DNA of 64,000 nucleotides, taken from NCBI GenBank assembly GCA_964460035.1, contig CAYWPG010000018.1, positions 1 to 64,000 on the forward strand, written 5' to 3'. Source of the stretch: CAYWPG01 sp964460035. GTDB taxonomy: Bacteria > Pseudomonadota > Gammaproteobacteria > Nitrococcales > AK92. Every line of letters begins with the position of its first letter. Position 1 is the stretch's first letter. Under the pieces are notes generated by a model. It did no database searches. It saw only the letters and a program-made list of their open reading frames with translations, and was not told where the DNA came from. Positions 17,889 through 27,651 of this stretch are shown here, in pieces. A program made the translations under genes and the position numbers.

Positions 17889-19469
17889 ATGGCAAATACG
17901 AACTATCAGCTTACCCTCCATGACTACGTAATGATGGTGCGCCGCCGTTTCTGGCTAATGGCGGCGATATTCATAGTGGTTTTCGCGGCCTCCCTAGGGG
18001 TGGCCGTCTATCTTCCCCCGGTATATCAGTCGACGGGAACGGTGCTGGTGGAGTCGCAGCAAATTCCCGTGGATTTAGTGCCTAGCACTATCACTACCCA
18101 AGCGGAAGAACGTATTCAGGTAATACGGGCTCGCGTGATGACGCGCGAGAATCTGCTCCGCATCATCGAGCGGCATAACTTGTTCGCGGATGAGGCGGAA
18201 TCGATGACCGTCTCGGACAAGCTCGCGATTATGCGCAACCGCATTCGCATCGAAGTGATCAGAGCGGAAGGGGGGAGTCGCCGCGGTGGGGGGGCGATTG
18301 CGTTTCGTCTGTCGTTCGAAGATCGCTCGCCCGCGGTAGCGCACCGGGTGGCAAACGACCTGGTTACCCTCTTCCTGAGCGAGAACGTTCGCGTGCGTAC
18401 CGAAAGAGCGACGGAGACCACGCAGTTTCTCGCCCGCGAAGCGGAGAAGCTGCGCTTGGAGCTAGAGAGTCTCGAAGCGCAGGTCGCGCAGTACAAGCAG
18501 CAGCATGCAGACGCTTTGCCTGAGCACCTGAATATGCGCCTAGGCATGCTGCAGCGGGCCGAAGCCTCTTTGGCAGCGCTTGATCGCGACTACAAGAGCG
18601 TTGAGGAAGAAAAGCGGTTTCTCGAACTCGAGCTCGCCGCGATACAGGCGGGCATCAAGAGTGCTGCTACTTCTCAAGCCGCTAGTCCAGCCTTTGAGTT
18701 AGCTCGTTTAAGAGAAGAATACGCAGCGTTGCGGGCACGCTATACGGAATTTCATCCCGATGTGCGCGCCCTGGCAGGTCGCATAGAGACGCTAGAGCAA
18801 ATGCTGCCGGAGGGAGATGCCGCGCTCGATGGCGCCGCCATGAGCGCTACCGAATTTATGGCTGCGCAGGTGCAAGGCCGGCTGGAAGCGGCGGATCGGC
18901 GTCTGGCGTCCATTGCCGCGCAGCAAGATCGGCTCAAGCAGCAAATCGAGGAGCTGGAGGCACAAATTCTGCAAACGCCGCAGGTGGAGCGTGCCCTCTT
19001 TATGCTCACCCGCGATTATGATAATGCTCGTCGGAAATACGATGACTTGCGTGCCAAACAAGTTCAGGCGCAGCTGGCGGAAAGCTTGGAGGAGGAGAGC
19101 CGGGCGGAACGTTTCTCGCTGCTGGAACCGCCGCAACTTCCAGATAGCCCTATCAAGCCTGATCGACAAAAAATCGCCATGATGGGCTTTATGCTGGCAG
19201 GGGCGCTGGGAGGTGGCATCGGGCTAGCGCTGGAGTTCTTGAATCAAAAGGTGCGGGGAGCCCGCGCGCTGGCGGCAATAGTGCGCCAGCAACCATTGGT
19301 GGTCATACCGTATATCCGGACCTCGTATGAGGCGAAGCAGCAACGACGGCGTCTTTTGATAGCTGGGGCTGGAAGCGTTCTATTCGCGATGTTGGCGGCT
19401 TCGCTGATTCACGTGTTCTACCAGCCTTTGAACATTCTCTTCTTTAAGGTCCTTGCGAGACTGACCTAG
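17889..19469 (+). CDS. Wzz-type chain-length determinant / polysaccharide co-polymerase (GumC-like)
   Basis: A 526-residue inner-membrane protein with an N-terminal Wzz domain: a helix at about 22-42, then the VYQSTGTVLVESQ segment. A long periplasmic coiled coil (about 170-400) precedes the Pro-rich PDSPIKPDRQK motif and a helix near 430. An unusual third hydrophobic helix lies near 490-512. It sets EPS chain length and partners the kinase whose gene starts nine bases downstream. Size and coiled-coil content fit the PEP-CTERM-locus subfamily of co-polymerases. Confidence 0.92.
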   Translation: MANTNYQLTLHDYVMMVRRRFWLMAAIFIVVFAASLGVAVYLPPVYQSTGTVLVESQQIPVDLVPSTITTQAEERIQVIRARVMTRENLLRIIERHNLFADEAESMTVSDKLAIMRNRIRIEVIRAEGGSRRGGGAIAFRLSFEDRSPAVAHRVANDLVTLFLSENVRVRTERATETTQFLAREAEKLRLELESLEAQVAQYKQQHADALPEHLNMRLGMLQRAEASLAALDRDYKSVEEEKRFLELELAAIQAGIKSAATSQAASPAFELARLREEYAALRARYTEFHPDVRALAGRIETLEQMLPEGDAALDGAAMSATEFMAAQVQGRLEAADRRLASIAAQQDRLKQQIEELEAQILQTPQVERALFMLTRDYDNARRKYDDLRAKQVQAQLAESLEEESRAERFSLLEPPQLPDSPIKPDRQKIAMMGFMLAGALGGGIGLALEFLNQKVRGARALAAIVRQQPLVVIPYIRTSYEAKQQRRRLLIAGAGSVLFAMLAASLIHVFYQPLNILFFKVLARLT

Positions 19470-19477
19470 GAAAGCAG

Positions 19478-20287
19478 ATGGAACGGATCAAACAGGCTCT
19501 TGAGAAGGCAAGGCGTGGTGCGCTCGGAACGGGAGGGTCGCCGTTGCGGCCACCGCTGGTGCCGGCGGCTTCCGACGGGAGTGTCGAGCAGCTCAAGTAT
19601 ACGTCTACCCGCGTCGAGGAGCTGGATACCCATCATTTGGAGCGCCATCGGATCGTTGCGTTCAACAAGAACGACCCCCGTACCGTCAGTTTCGATCTGC
19701 TCCGTACCCAGGTGCTGCGGAGGATGGCGGAGAAGGGCTGGCGCACTATTGCCATCACCTCACCGAATCCCGGGGCGGGGAAAACGGTGGTTGCCATCAA
19801 TCTGGCCATGGGTATCGCGCATCAGACCGATAAGACGGCAATGCTGGTCGATTTCGACCTGCGACGGCCAAAAGTCGCGACCTACCTGGGCTTGGCAAAG
19901 AACGTGTCGCTCAACGACGTGTTCGCGGGCGATGCGACCGTACAAGAGGCATTGGTAAACCCCGGGCTGCCGCGACTGGTTGTGTTGCCAACCATGAGGC
20001 GCGAGACCAAGCCTGCGGAATTGCTCTCCTCTCCCAAGGTTCAACAGCTGATCAAGGAGCTCAGGGAGCGGTATCCGGAACGGGTGGTTATCTTCGATCT
20101 GCCGCCCTTGCTAAGCGCAGACGATGCCTTGGCGGTGTTGCCGCAGATCGACTGCGTGCTCGTAGTGGTGGGGAACGGCGAAGTGAGCTCGTCCGAGCTG
20201 CAGGACTCGTTGCGTCATCTGCCCGCCGTAAATGTCTTGGGTTACGTCCTGAACAAGGGCGAGTTCAACCGCCGAGCGTACTACTGA
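19478..20287 (+). CDS. CpsD/EpsG-type tyrosine autokinase
   Basis: A 269-residue BY-kinase cytoplasmic domain with no membrane segments, so it must work with the Wzz protein encoded directly upstream. Walker A is NPGAGKTVV, Walker A' MLVDFDLRRP and Walker B VVIFDLPPLL. The C-terminus carries only a Tyr-Tyr pair (RRAYY), a minimal version of the usual Tyr cluster. Its phosphorylation cycle is expected to gate polymer length and export. The N-terminus MERIKQALEKAR matches kinases of exosortase loci. Confidence 0.92.
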   Translation: MERIKQALEKARRGALGTGGSPLRPPLVPAASDGSVEQLKYTSTRVEELDTHHLERHRIVAFNKNDPRTVSFDLLRTQVLRRMAEKGWRTIAITSPNPGAGKTVVAINLAMGIAHQTDKTAMLVDFDLRRPKVATYLGLAKNVSLNDVFAGDATVQEALVNPGLPRLVVLPTMRRETKPAELLSSPKVQQLIKELRERYPERVVIFDLPPLLSADDALAVLPQIDCVLVVVGNGEVSSSELQDSLRHLPAVNVLGYVLNKGEFNRRAYY

Positions 20288-20335
20288 CTAGGATGTCCGA
20301 GAGCATAAGCGGCGATCTGGGGTGGGGCTAGGGAT

Positions 20336-21685
20336 ATGCATAGCGCTGGTAGTAATGCCAAGCCATACCGGCTGGCCTTGTTTGGGGCTGCACCGGATAC
20401 GCCGAATATGGGCGTATCGGCGCTCTTTTACAGTCTGGTCGGTGGCGTAAGCCAACACCTTGATCCCGTCGAGTTCGTTGTCTTTGACAACGGACTGGGG
20501 TGCCGTTCGGAAATCTTGCCCTTGCCGGATGGTCGCCAGATCGATGTGATCCGTGTCGGCGCGCGTGGCGGGCGTCGCTATTATCGTCCTGAGAACCTGA
20601 CAGCGCTTGCGTTCCTGTCCCGATGCGGGGGGCTCGGCTCTAGGCTAAACCGGGCGATCAGTCTTATCGATAGCTGCGATGCGGTTTTGGATGTGTCCGG
20701 CGGCGACAGTTTCAGCGACATCTACGGAACGAGTCGCTTCGAGAACATCGTGCGCCCCAAGGAGATCGCGCTTGCCCGAAACCGGCCTCTTGTGCTGTTG
20801 CCGCAAACGTATGGCCCCTATAAGCGGCCGGCCGTGCGGGCGCGCGCAGAAGATGTGGTGCGTGGCGCCGCCATGGCTTGGGCGCGCGATCCGGATAGCC
20901 ACGCAGCGCTGGTCGACCTTCTGGGGCGGCACTACGACCCAGACCGCCACCTCTGCGGTGTGGACATGGCATTCGCGCTGCCGCCCAAGCCCGCTGCCAA
21001 GGCCTTGGAGCCCGATCTGGCCGCCTGGATCGACGCCGACGGCCGCGATCATCCGTTAGTGGGAATCAACGTCAGCGGGCTGATCTTCAACGATCAGGTT
21101 GCCGCCCAGGCAAACTACGGCTTGAAGGCTGACTACCGTGAGGTCATGCGCCGGCTGCTAGAGCGGCTGCTGCAACGAACCGCGTGCAAGATCGTGCTCG
21201 TTCCTCATGTCATGGACCAGCCAGGGCACTATGAGTCCGATGTTCATGCCTGCAACCTGCTTCGCGACAGTCTGGACGGTCAGTATCGAGCCCGTGTGCT
21301 GGTTGCGCCTGCGTCGCTAGACCAGTCCGAGGTAAAGTGGCTTATCTCACGGTTCGATTGGTTCTGCGGAACCCGGATGCACTCGACCATCGCTGCGCTC
21401 TCCAGCGGCGTTCCGACGGCGGCCATATCGTATAGCGACAAAACGCGCGGAGTCTTCCGTACCTGCGGGCAGGAGCGATGGGTAATCGATCCGCGTGCAC
21501 TGGAGACCGACGCCGTGGTGTCGGGCGTACTGGCGGCATTCGATGGCCGGGAGGCGGCACGCGTCGAACTCAGTGAAGCCCTGCCGGGCGTCAAGGCCAG
21601 CCTTGAGCGTTCGTTTGGCGCAATTGCCGCGCTGGTGCGCACTTTGCGCAACCAGAACGATCCTCTGCGCTTGCAGGCATCTTGA
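20336..21685 (+). CDS. polysaccharide pyruvyl transferase family protein (CsaB/WcaK-like)
   Basis: A 449-residue GT-B-like protein. The N-terminal NMGVSAL corresponds to the family's N-x-G-D-x-A loop, though without the Asp. LLPQTYGPY and the C-terminal GTRMHSTIAALSSGVP plus SYSDKTRGVF segments are typical. Family members add ketal-linked pyruvate from PEP to polysaccharide sugars; some homologues are uncharacterised transferases. Its stop overlaps the flippase start (TGATG). It belongs to a recurrent set with an FrhB-like protein, encoded four genes further on. Confidence 0.82.
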   Translation: MHSAGSNAKPYRLALFGAAPDTPNMGVSALFYSLVGGVSQHLDPVEFVVFDNGLGCRSEILPLPDGRQIDVIRVGARGGRRYYRPENLTALAFLSRCGGLGSRLNRAISLIDSCDAVLDVSGGDSFSDIYGTSRFENIVRPKEIALARNRPLVLLPQTYGPYKRPAVRARAEDVVRGAAMAWARDPDSHAALVDLLGRHYDPDRHLCGVDMAFALPPKPAAKALEPDLAAWIDADGRDHPLVGINVSGLIFNDQVAAQANYGLKADYREVMRRLLERLLQRTACKIVLVPHVMDQPGHYESDVHACNLLRDSLDGQYRARVLVAPASLDQSEVKWLISRFDWFCGTRMHSTIAALSSGVPTAAISYSDKTRGVFRTCGQERWVIDPRALETDAVVSGVLAAFDGREAARVELSEALPGVKASLERSFGAIAALVRTLRNQNDPLRLQAS

Positions 21686-23115
21686 TGGGTGCCAAGAAGC
21701 TACTGAAGGGGAGCGTAGTCGTCTCGGCCGGCAGCTTGGTGGAGGCCGGGGCGTCCTTCTTGAGAAACATCGTTATTGCGCGCCTGATCAGCGTAGAAGA
21801 TTTTGGGATCGCCTCATTGTTCGCGGTGAGCATGTCGCTGGTCGAAATGCTCAGCAATATGGCGATCGACAAAATTATTGTGCAGGCCGACGATGGGGGA
21901 GAGGCGCGCGTTCAGGCAACAGGCCACGCATTTCAGGCCCTAAGAGGCGCGGTAGCCGGTGCGGTGCTTTTTCTCGCTGCCTGGCCTCTGGCCAATCTGT
22001 TCGGCGTTCCCGAGGCGGCTTGGGCTTTTCAGTGGCTTGCGCTGGTGCCGGTGGCGCGCGGATTCGTCCATCTGGATCCGGTTCGCTATCAGCGCGACAT
22101 GCGATTCGCACCCTCGGTGCTGGTGCTGACCGTGCCGCAGCTGGTCGCGTTGGGTCTTGCGTTCCCCTTGGGAGCATGGCTGGGCAACTACGCGGCCATG
22201 CTTTGGCTCATCCTCACGCAGGCTGTTCTGCAGCTTGCTCTCTCGCACCTGCTTGCCAGCCGCCCCTATCGCTGGGCTTGGGATGTGGCGGTGCTGAAAC
22301 GGATGGTCGGGTTCGGTTGGCCTTTATTGGTCAACGGGCTGCTCATGTTCTTAATCTTTCAAGGCGACAAGGCAATCGTGGGCGCAATGTTCACCATGGC
22401 CGAGCTCGGCTGGTTCAGCGCCGCATTCATGCTAACGCTGACGCCTGCGATGATTCTGACTCGGGTTCTGCAGTATCTGTTGCTGCCTTTTCTATCCAGA
22501 GCAAGAGGCGACGCGGAGCGATTCGACGAGCGCTATACGCTTGCGGTGAGCGTGTCTCTTTTACTGTCGACGATGTTAGCGGTTGGAATGACGCTTGGCG
22601 GGCCTGCTCTGCTGCTCCTTCTTTATGGCGACCGCTATGCGGCGGGCGTTGCTGTGATGGTGTGGCTGGCCCTGACTCAGGGCGTCCGGGCAGCCAAATC
22701 CGGTCCCATGATCGTCGCTATCGCTTGCGCAAAAACGCATAATCCTATGTATGCGAATTTCGCTAGATTGTTAAGCTTATTGGGCGCTATCGCAGCTGTC
22801 TTCAGTGGCTATGGGGTTGCCGCCGTCGCGATCGCGGGCTTGTTGGGGGAGATTTGCGCTCTTTTCGTTTCAATGCTCCTGCTGCGGAGCACATTGGGTT
22901 TGAGAATTTTCTTCGCTATTCCGCCTCTGGTTTTCGCGGCGTTGCTCTCGGCGGGCGCGCTGGCTGTTCTACCTTACGTGGCCGCGCTGGAGTCGCTATA
23001 TGCGCAGCTCGCCGCCGCTACCGTTCTCGCGATTTTGGCTGGTGTGTTGATGCTGGTGACCATGCCGCAGCTGGCGGGGCGATATCGGCGGCGCATTGCG
23101 GTTGCGTTGCGTTAG
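21685..23115 (+). CDS. polysaccharide flippase (Wzx, MOP superfamily)
   Basis: A 476-residue polytopic membrane protein with 12-14 predicted helices throughout. The N-terminal KLLKGSVVVSAGSLVEAGASF segment and the mid-protein WPLLVNGLLMF are typical of O-antigen/teichoic-type flippases. It would move lipid-linked EPS repeats across the inner membrane. ATG 21685 shares a base with the preceding stop. Confidence 0.9.
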   Translation: MGAKKLLKGSVVVSAGSLVEAGASFLRNIVIARLISVEDFGIASLFAVSMSLVEMLSNMAIDKIIVQADDGGEARVQATGHAFQALRGAVAGAVLFLAAWPLANLFGVPEAAWAFQWLALVPVARGFVHLDPVRYQRDMRFAPSVLVLTVPQLVALGLAFPLGAWLGNYAAMLWLILTQAVLQLALSHLLASRPYRWAWDVAVLKRMVGFGWPLLVNGLLMFLIFQGDKAIVGAMFTMAELGWFSAAFMLTLTPAMILTRVLQYLLLPFLSRARGDAERFDERYTLAVSVSLLLSTMLAVGMTLGGPALLLLLYGDRYAAGVAVMVWLALTQGVRAAKSGPMIVAIACAKTHNPMYANFARLLSLLGAIAAVFSGYGVAAVAIAGLLGEICALFVSMLLLRSTLGLRIFFAIPPLVFAALLSAGALAVLPYVAALESLYAQLAAATVLAILAGVLMLVTMPQLAGRYRRRIAVALR

Positions 23116-23314
23116 CGCCGCGTTCGTATGGAGTGTGAAGCTTTGTGGCGGTAGAGGGGCTGCAAGCGCCATTGGCTTGCTATGAAAGGGGACTGTAGAA
23201 GCCGGGCAGAGAAACTCGAAGGTAACGGAATCCGCTGTTCGCGGGGGGTGCATGGCGATTGCATGAAGAGCGTCCGATAGCGGGCGAGTAAGAGACAGCA
23301 AACGAGGCATTTGT
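23116..23314. other. 199-base gap inside the EPS operon
   Basis: No gene seen. It contains GGCGGTAG (23147-23154), eight bases shared with the ops pause element used by RfaH/NusG paralogues, and a GCAAGC/GCTTGC stem. The match is too short to call. Confidence 0.3.
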
Positions 23315-24823
23315 ATGCAAGAGGGGGCGGACGGTTCATTGTGCGGGGACAGTATCGTGCCCGCTAGCCCCGAGTTCCCGGGGCAGTTTATGTTGACACA
23401 GGGCACCTCGCCCCAGGTGCGGTTCGATACTCAAGAGCGTGTCGGATCGTGGGTGCTATGGGCAAATGGCGCACATACAGCGGTGCGTGTGCGCGATAGC
23501 CGCGGCGTCGATATCGGCTTGTTCTGGGGTGTTGTCGTAGATCCGCAGCAGGGTATTGTTGTCCGCAGCGACATCGTTCTTTCCCGCAGCGCAGCAGAGG
23601 CCGGCTTCATCGCGTACGTCGAGGGGCAGATTTACCGGTACGGCGGGTCGTGGATTTTCATCCTGGCTGCCGGCGAGCATGAGCGGGTGTATTTGGATGC
23701 CGCCGGTACCTTGTCGCTGGTCTATGAACCCGAGACGCGCAAGGCAGCCAGTACGACCGGGCTTCTTCTCGAACGGCGGCAGTATGAGCAGCGCTTCGAC
23801 CGCGAGCTGTACGAGAGCCTGCAAGTGGAAGATCATGGTTGGTTTCCGGCAGGCTTGACCGCCCATTTCGGGGTCGTGCGGCTGCTGGCCAATCACTACC
23901 TGGATTTGAATACCTATCGGTCGGTGCGGCACTGGCCGTCGGATGATGCGATCGCCCCCACCGACGAGCTGAGGGTGGCGGAGGAGATCCTGCGCGTCGT
24001 CGGTGGAACTATGCGGGCGCTGGTGGCTGACGGTCCTGTGGTGTTGCCGCTGACGGGGGGCAAGGACAGTCGATTGCTACTGTCCGCATGCCGCGATGCG
24101 GCCGGCGCGCTAGATCTTGTGACGGTCGATTACCCACAAGCACGCCGCGATGTTGATCTTGCGCGACGGCTCGTAGAGCAGGCGCCGCAACTGCGGCATC
24201 GAGTGATTCCCCCCGAGTTGGTCAGTTGCGAGGAGCGGGCGTTGTGGGCGTATCGTTGCTCGCATTGCGTGGGCGGGGCGAATTGGCGCTACCGTTATGA
24301 GCTGGGTGATGGGTACAAGTACTTTATAAGCGGCGTTGGCGGAGAAGTCGGGCGCGGATTCCTTTGGCGAGCCGCTGACAATGCTCGCCTGCGTGTAACG
24401 GCGCGGGGACTCATTGGGCGCTTTGGACTGCGTTGGCACCCCCGTTTGGAGGAGGCCATTGCCAACTGGTTGGAGCCACTGGGCGATCACGATTTTTCCA
24501 CCGTGCTGGATCTGGCTTACCTCGAACTCCGCGTCTCGGCCTGGGCCTATGCTCAGGCATATGCTTATTCGGGAGCCGGCACGATGACTTACATCAGCCC
24601 TTTGGTAAATCAGGGGCTTTTTGCGCACTTCTTCGGTCTGCCCCCGATCGAGAGGAACAAAGCGGATTACGTGCTGACCGCCATTCGGCTCGGTTGGCCG
24701 GAATTATTGAATGTGCCGGTCAATCGCTATGGCGACTGGCGCGATTATCTCATGCTTGTGCGCAAAGCCAGCAATCCGGCGCTGGTGCTCAAAAAATTAC
24801 GCAAGTTGATGGCGAGTGCGTAA
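23315..24823 (+). CDS. asparagine-synthetase-like PP-loop protein lacking the glutaminase nucleophile
   Basis: A 502-residue protein. The C-terminal half resembles the asparagine synthetase ATP-pyrophosphatase domain, with PP-loop LTGGKDSR at about 245-252 (Thr replaces the usual first Ser). The N-terminal 200 residues are beta-rich like a class II glutaminase domain, but no start candidate gives the Met-Cys N-terminus that provides the catalytic Cys. It may amidate or adenylate a sugar acid or acyl group using free ammonia or another amine. The true start may be internal. Substrate unknown. Confidence 0.75.
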   Translation: MQEGADGSLCGDSIVPASPEFPGQFMLTQGTSPQVRFDTQERVGSWVLWANGAHTAVRVRDSRGVDIGLFWGVVVDPQQGIVVRSDIVLSRSAAEAGFIAYVEGQIYRYGGSWIFILAAGEHERVYLDAAGTLSLVYEPETRKAASTTGLLLERRQYEQRFDRELYESLQVEDHGWFPAGLTAHFGVVRLLANHYLDLNTYRSVRHWPSDDAIAPTDELRVAEEILRVVGGTMRALVADGPVVLPLTGGKDSRLLLSACRDAAGALDLVTVDYPQARRDVDLARRLVEQAPQLRHRVIPPELVSCEERALWAYRCSHCVGGANWRYRYELGDGYKYFISGVGGEVGRGFLWRAADNARLRVTARGLIGRFGLRWHPRLEEAIANWLEPLGDHDFSTVLDLAYLELRVSAWAYAQAYAYSGAGTMTYISPLVNQGLFAHFFGLPPIERNKADYVLTAIRLGWPELLNVPVNRYGDWRDYLMLVRKASNPALVLKKLRKLMASA

Positions 24824-24927
24824 CAATTGTATATCGCGCGATTCATGCTAAAGGCTTGCAGGATCTTTAGGGTAGATTGCAGCGTGCTATAACAAGGCGT
24901 TTGCGTGCACAAGTTCAGGGGTGGGGT

Positions 24928-26217
24928 TTGAGCGCGAGAACAATAGAGGATGTTGTAGAGCAGCAGCTCTGCACAGGATGCGGGGGCTGTGCTTATATGG
25001 AACCGCGCCGCTATCGAATGGAAGACACGTTCGAGCACGGGCGCCGTCCTTTTCGCGTAGCGGATGCGCAGCCGTCCGATGGATCGGCGCTGGCGATATG
25101 CCCCGGCAAAGGCCTGGATGCCCCGCTGCCGGAAGAGGGCATGCGTGGGGAGCTGACAGGGGTGCTGCTGCGAGACTGGGGACCAGTGTACGGCGTGTGG
25201 GAAGGATGGGCGGCCGATTCGGGCATACGCTATGCAGGGTCCAGCGGCGGGGCGGCATCGGCCTTGGCGCTATTTTGCCTGGAGCGGGCTGGGATGGAGG
25301 GTGTGCTGCACACCGCCGCCCGTGAAGACATCCCTTATCTGAACGAGACCGTATACAGCCGAAGCCGGGAAGAGCTGGCCGCTCGCACCGGATCGAGATA
25401 TGCGCCGGCCAGTCCGGTGGAAGGGCTGACATCGCTGGAAGCGCAGCCGGGGCCTAGCGTTTTTATAGGGAAGCCCTGCGACGCCGCAGCAGTGAAGAAG
25501 GCGGCGGAACTGCGGCCAGGACTGGCACAGAAGTTAGGTGTAACCATCGCCTTCTTTTGTGCGGGAACACCGTCGGTTGCCGGTAATCTCGCGCTGTTGA
25601 AGCGGGTGGGGGTCGATGACCCGGCTAAGGTGAGGCGCTTGCGATATCGTGGCAACGGATGGCCCGGGCTGTGGACGGTGGAGTTCGTCGATGCGGACGG
25701 CAATCTCCAGACTCGCGAACTCACGTACGCCGATTCCTGGGGGTTTCTGCAAAGGTATAGGCAGTGGCGTTGCTATATCTGTCCGGATCACACTGGCGAG
25801 CATGCCGATATTGCGGTGGGCGATCCGTGGTATAGGCCCGTAGAGCCAGGCGAAGCCGGAAAGTCGCTTATCGTCGCTCGGTCCAAGCGCGGTCTGGACC
25901 TCATTCTAGAAGCCGAGAAGGCTGGCTACCTGGTGCTGGAGACGAAGGACGAGACGCTTCTGGCCCGGTCGCAGCCCAATTTGCTGCAGACCCGGGGCAG
26001 CCTGTGGGGACGGCTGCTGACGCTGAGGCTTCTTGGCGCAGGCGCGCCGCGTTTCCGCGGCTATGTGTTTTTGCCCTTGTGGCTGGGCAAGCTGACGTTA
26101 CTGCAAAAAGCTCAGTCGGTTTACGGAACCGCTAAGCGCGTGTTCCGCAAGGGGCTGAGAACGAAAGCGAAGCCCCAGCCATGGACTCCTTGTCAGGGGC
26201 AGGATAGCCGTCGATGA
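24928..26217 (+). CDS. FrhB/FdhB-family [4Fe-4S] flavoprotein of the EPS locus
   Basis: A protein of about 429 residues related to the beta subunit of F420-reducing hydrogenase. C15, C18 and C21 (CTGCGGC) plus a later CPGKG form one cluster motif; CYICPDHTGEHADIAVGD is the second family signature. Such proteins occur in polysaccharide loci of organisms without F420, often beside pyruvyl-transferase homologues. Their reaction is not established; reductive sugar modification is a guess. I prefer the TTG at 24928, behind AGGGG; a TTG at 24877 is the longest option. The stop overlaps the next ATG. Confidence 0.82.
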   Translation: MSARTIEDVVEQQLCTGCGGCAYMEPRRYRMEDTFEHGRRPFRVADAQPSDGSALAICPGKGLDAPLPEEGMRGELTGVLLRDWGPVYGVWEGWAADSGIRYAGSSGGAASALALFCLERAGMEGVLHTAAREDIPYLNETVYSRSREELAARTGSRYAPASPVEGLTSLEAQPGPSVFIGKPCDAAAVKKAAELRPGLAQKLGVTIAFFCAGTPSVAGNLALLKRVGVDDPAKVRRLRYRGNGWPGLWTVEFVDADGNLQTRELTYADSWGFLQRYRQWRCYICPDHTGEHADIAVGDPWYRPVEPGEAGKSLIVARSKRGLDLILEAEKAGYLVLETKDETLLARSQPNLLQTRGSLWGRLLTLRLLGAGAPRFRGYVFLPLWLGKLTLLQKAQSVYGTAKRVFRKGLRTKAKPQPWTPCQGQDSRR

Positions 26218-27545
26218 CGACGCCGGCTCCACGCGCAGGGGCGTTTGCCGCTCTTTCCTGGTGTCCGGCGTGGGTGGCGCTGCTCCTGTTCACGCTCATG
26301 ATGCCCACGGAGTTCTCCTTCTCCGCGGGCAGCTTGCGTCTGACTCCGTACCGGCTGGTGCTGATTCTGGCGTTTCTGCCATCGCTAGGGCGGGTTCTGG
26401 GGGGCAAGTCTCGTCCTCTCCACTTAGTGGATCTGCTCGTCGCGCTGCATGTCCTGTGGAGCTACGTCGTCATCATCCACCACCATGGTCTTGGTACCGG
26501 CGTGGAGTCGGGCGGCATCCGCATGCTCGAATTCGGCGGCGCGTATCTGATTGCGCGTGCTTACATCGTGGATGAGAGGTCCTTCCGCGGGGCCTGCATC
26601 ATGCTATTGACGCTGCTGGCCCTGCTGGCGCCTTTCGTGGTCGTGGAGAGTATAACGGGGCGGCACCTGATCAAAGACATTGCCAGCGCTTTGGTAGGCC
26701 GCAGGTTCCATACCAATATTGAGCCCCGTTTCGGTTTCGCACGGGCCTTTGGCCCCTTTGATCATCCCATCCTGCTGGGCGTATTCGCAGCCGGTGCCCT
26801 GGGCGTTTCGCGGCTGGTGGCTCTGCCGCAGATCGGGCAGCCCCAGAGACGACGCCTCCCGGTGGCGGCCAGTGCGGTGTCGGCGGTGTCCTCCTTATCG
26901 TCCGGAGCCTTAGCGACGTTAATGGTCCAGGTCGGCTTGCTGATATGGGATGCCAAGACGCGCTATGTGCAGGGCAGGTGGAAGCTGCTGACGGCGGGGA
27001 TCGTTGCCGTCTATACGGCGGTGGACCTGCTCTCGAATCGGGCGGGCTATCTGGTCTTTCTGCATTATCTTACCTTTAGTGCCCATACCGCTTATAACCG
27101 CGTCATAATTTTTCAGTACGGGATTCAAGACGTCTGGCGCAATCCGTTGTACGGCATCGGTTTCTACGAGTGGACCAGGCCAACCTGGATGCACAGTGCC
27201 AGCATGGATAATTTCTGGCTGGTTCAAGCAGTGACTTTCGGCATACCGGGATTCCTAACCATCGCGCTGGCCTATCTGGTCATGTTGTCCAAGGGCTGGG
27301 GCAAGCTGCCACCCAGGTTGGGACGACTGCGCCTTGGCTGGTCCATCTCGCTGGTCGGCATGATGGTCGCTGCCTGCACCGTTCATTATTGGAACAACCT
27401 GTTCGTTTACTTTGCTTTCTTCCTTGGAATGGGGAGCTGGTTTCTTGGCGTGAACCGCCAGCCGGCGGCGGCCCTGAAAGCCGAGACCGACTACGACTTC
27501 GGCTCTATGGATGGATCGGCTTGGGAAAGTGGTGGGCGCAGCTGA
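26214..27545 (+). CDS. O-antigen polymerase/ligase-like membrane protein (Wzy)
   Basis: A 443-residue polytopic protein with about ten helices. A large periplasmic loop (about 150-190) holds RRFHTNIEPRFGFARAFGPFDHP, resembling the Wzy_C/WaaL loop with Arg and His needed for glycan transfer. In this locus it is the only polymerase candidate. ATG overlaps the upstream TGA (ATGA), so translation is probably coupled. Confidence 0.85.
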   Translation: MTTPAPRAGAFAALSWCPAWVALLLFTLMMPTEFSFSAGSLRLTPYRLVLILAFLPSLGRVLGGKSRPLHLVDLLVALHVLWSYVVIIHHHGLGTGVESGGIRMLEFGGAYLIARAYIVDERSFRGACIMLLTLLALLAPFVVVESITGRHLIKDIASALVGRRFHTNIEPRFGFARAFGPFDHPILLGVFAAGALGVSRLVALPQIGQPQRRRLPVAASAVSAVSSLSSGALATLMVQVGLLIWDAKTRYVQGRWKLLTAGIVAVYTAVDLLSNRAGYLVFLHYLTFSAHTAYNRVIIFQYGIQDVWRNPLYGIGFYEWTRPTWMHSASMDNFWLVQAVTFGIPGFLTIALAYLVMLSKGWGKLPPRLGRLRLGWSISLVGMMVAACTVHYWNNLFVYFAFFLGMGSWFLGVNRQPAAALKAETDYDFGSMDGSAWESGGRS

Positions 27546-27651
27546 CACGGGTGGCGCTCAATACTGCACGTATCCTGACGGATCGCTGGGGCGGTCGGGT
27601 CTGACCTGGCTGATAATGTTGTCGCTCAACAATTTGTGCTGAGGCCACGAG

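Noticed and set aside
23147..23154. GGCGGTAG as an ops/JUMPstart element inside the EPS operon
   Set aside because: Only eight bases match, the rest of ops and JUMPstart is absent, and the position is mid-operon rather than in a leader.
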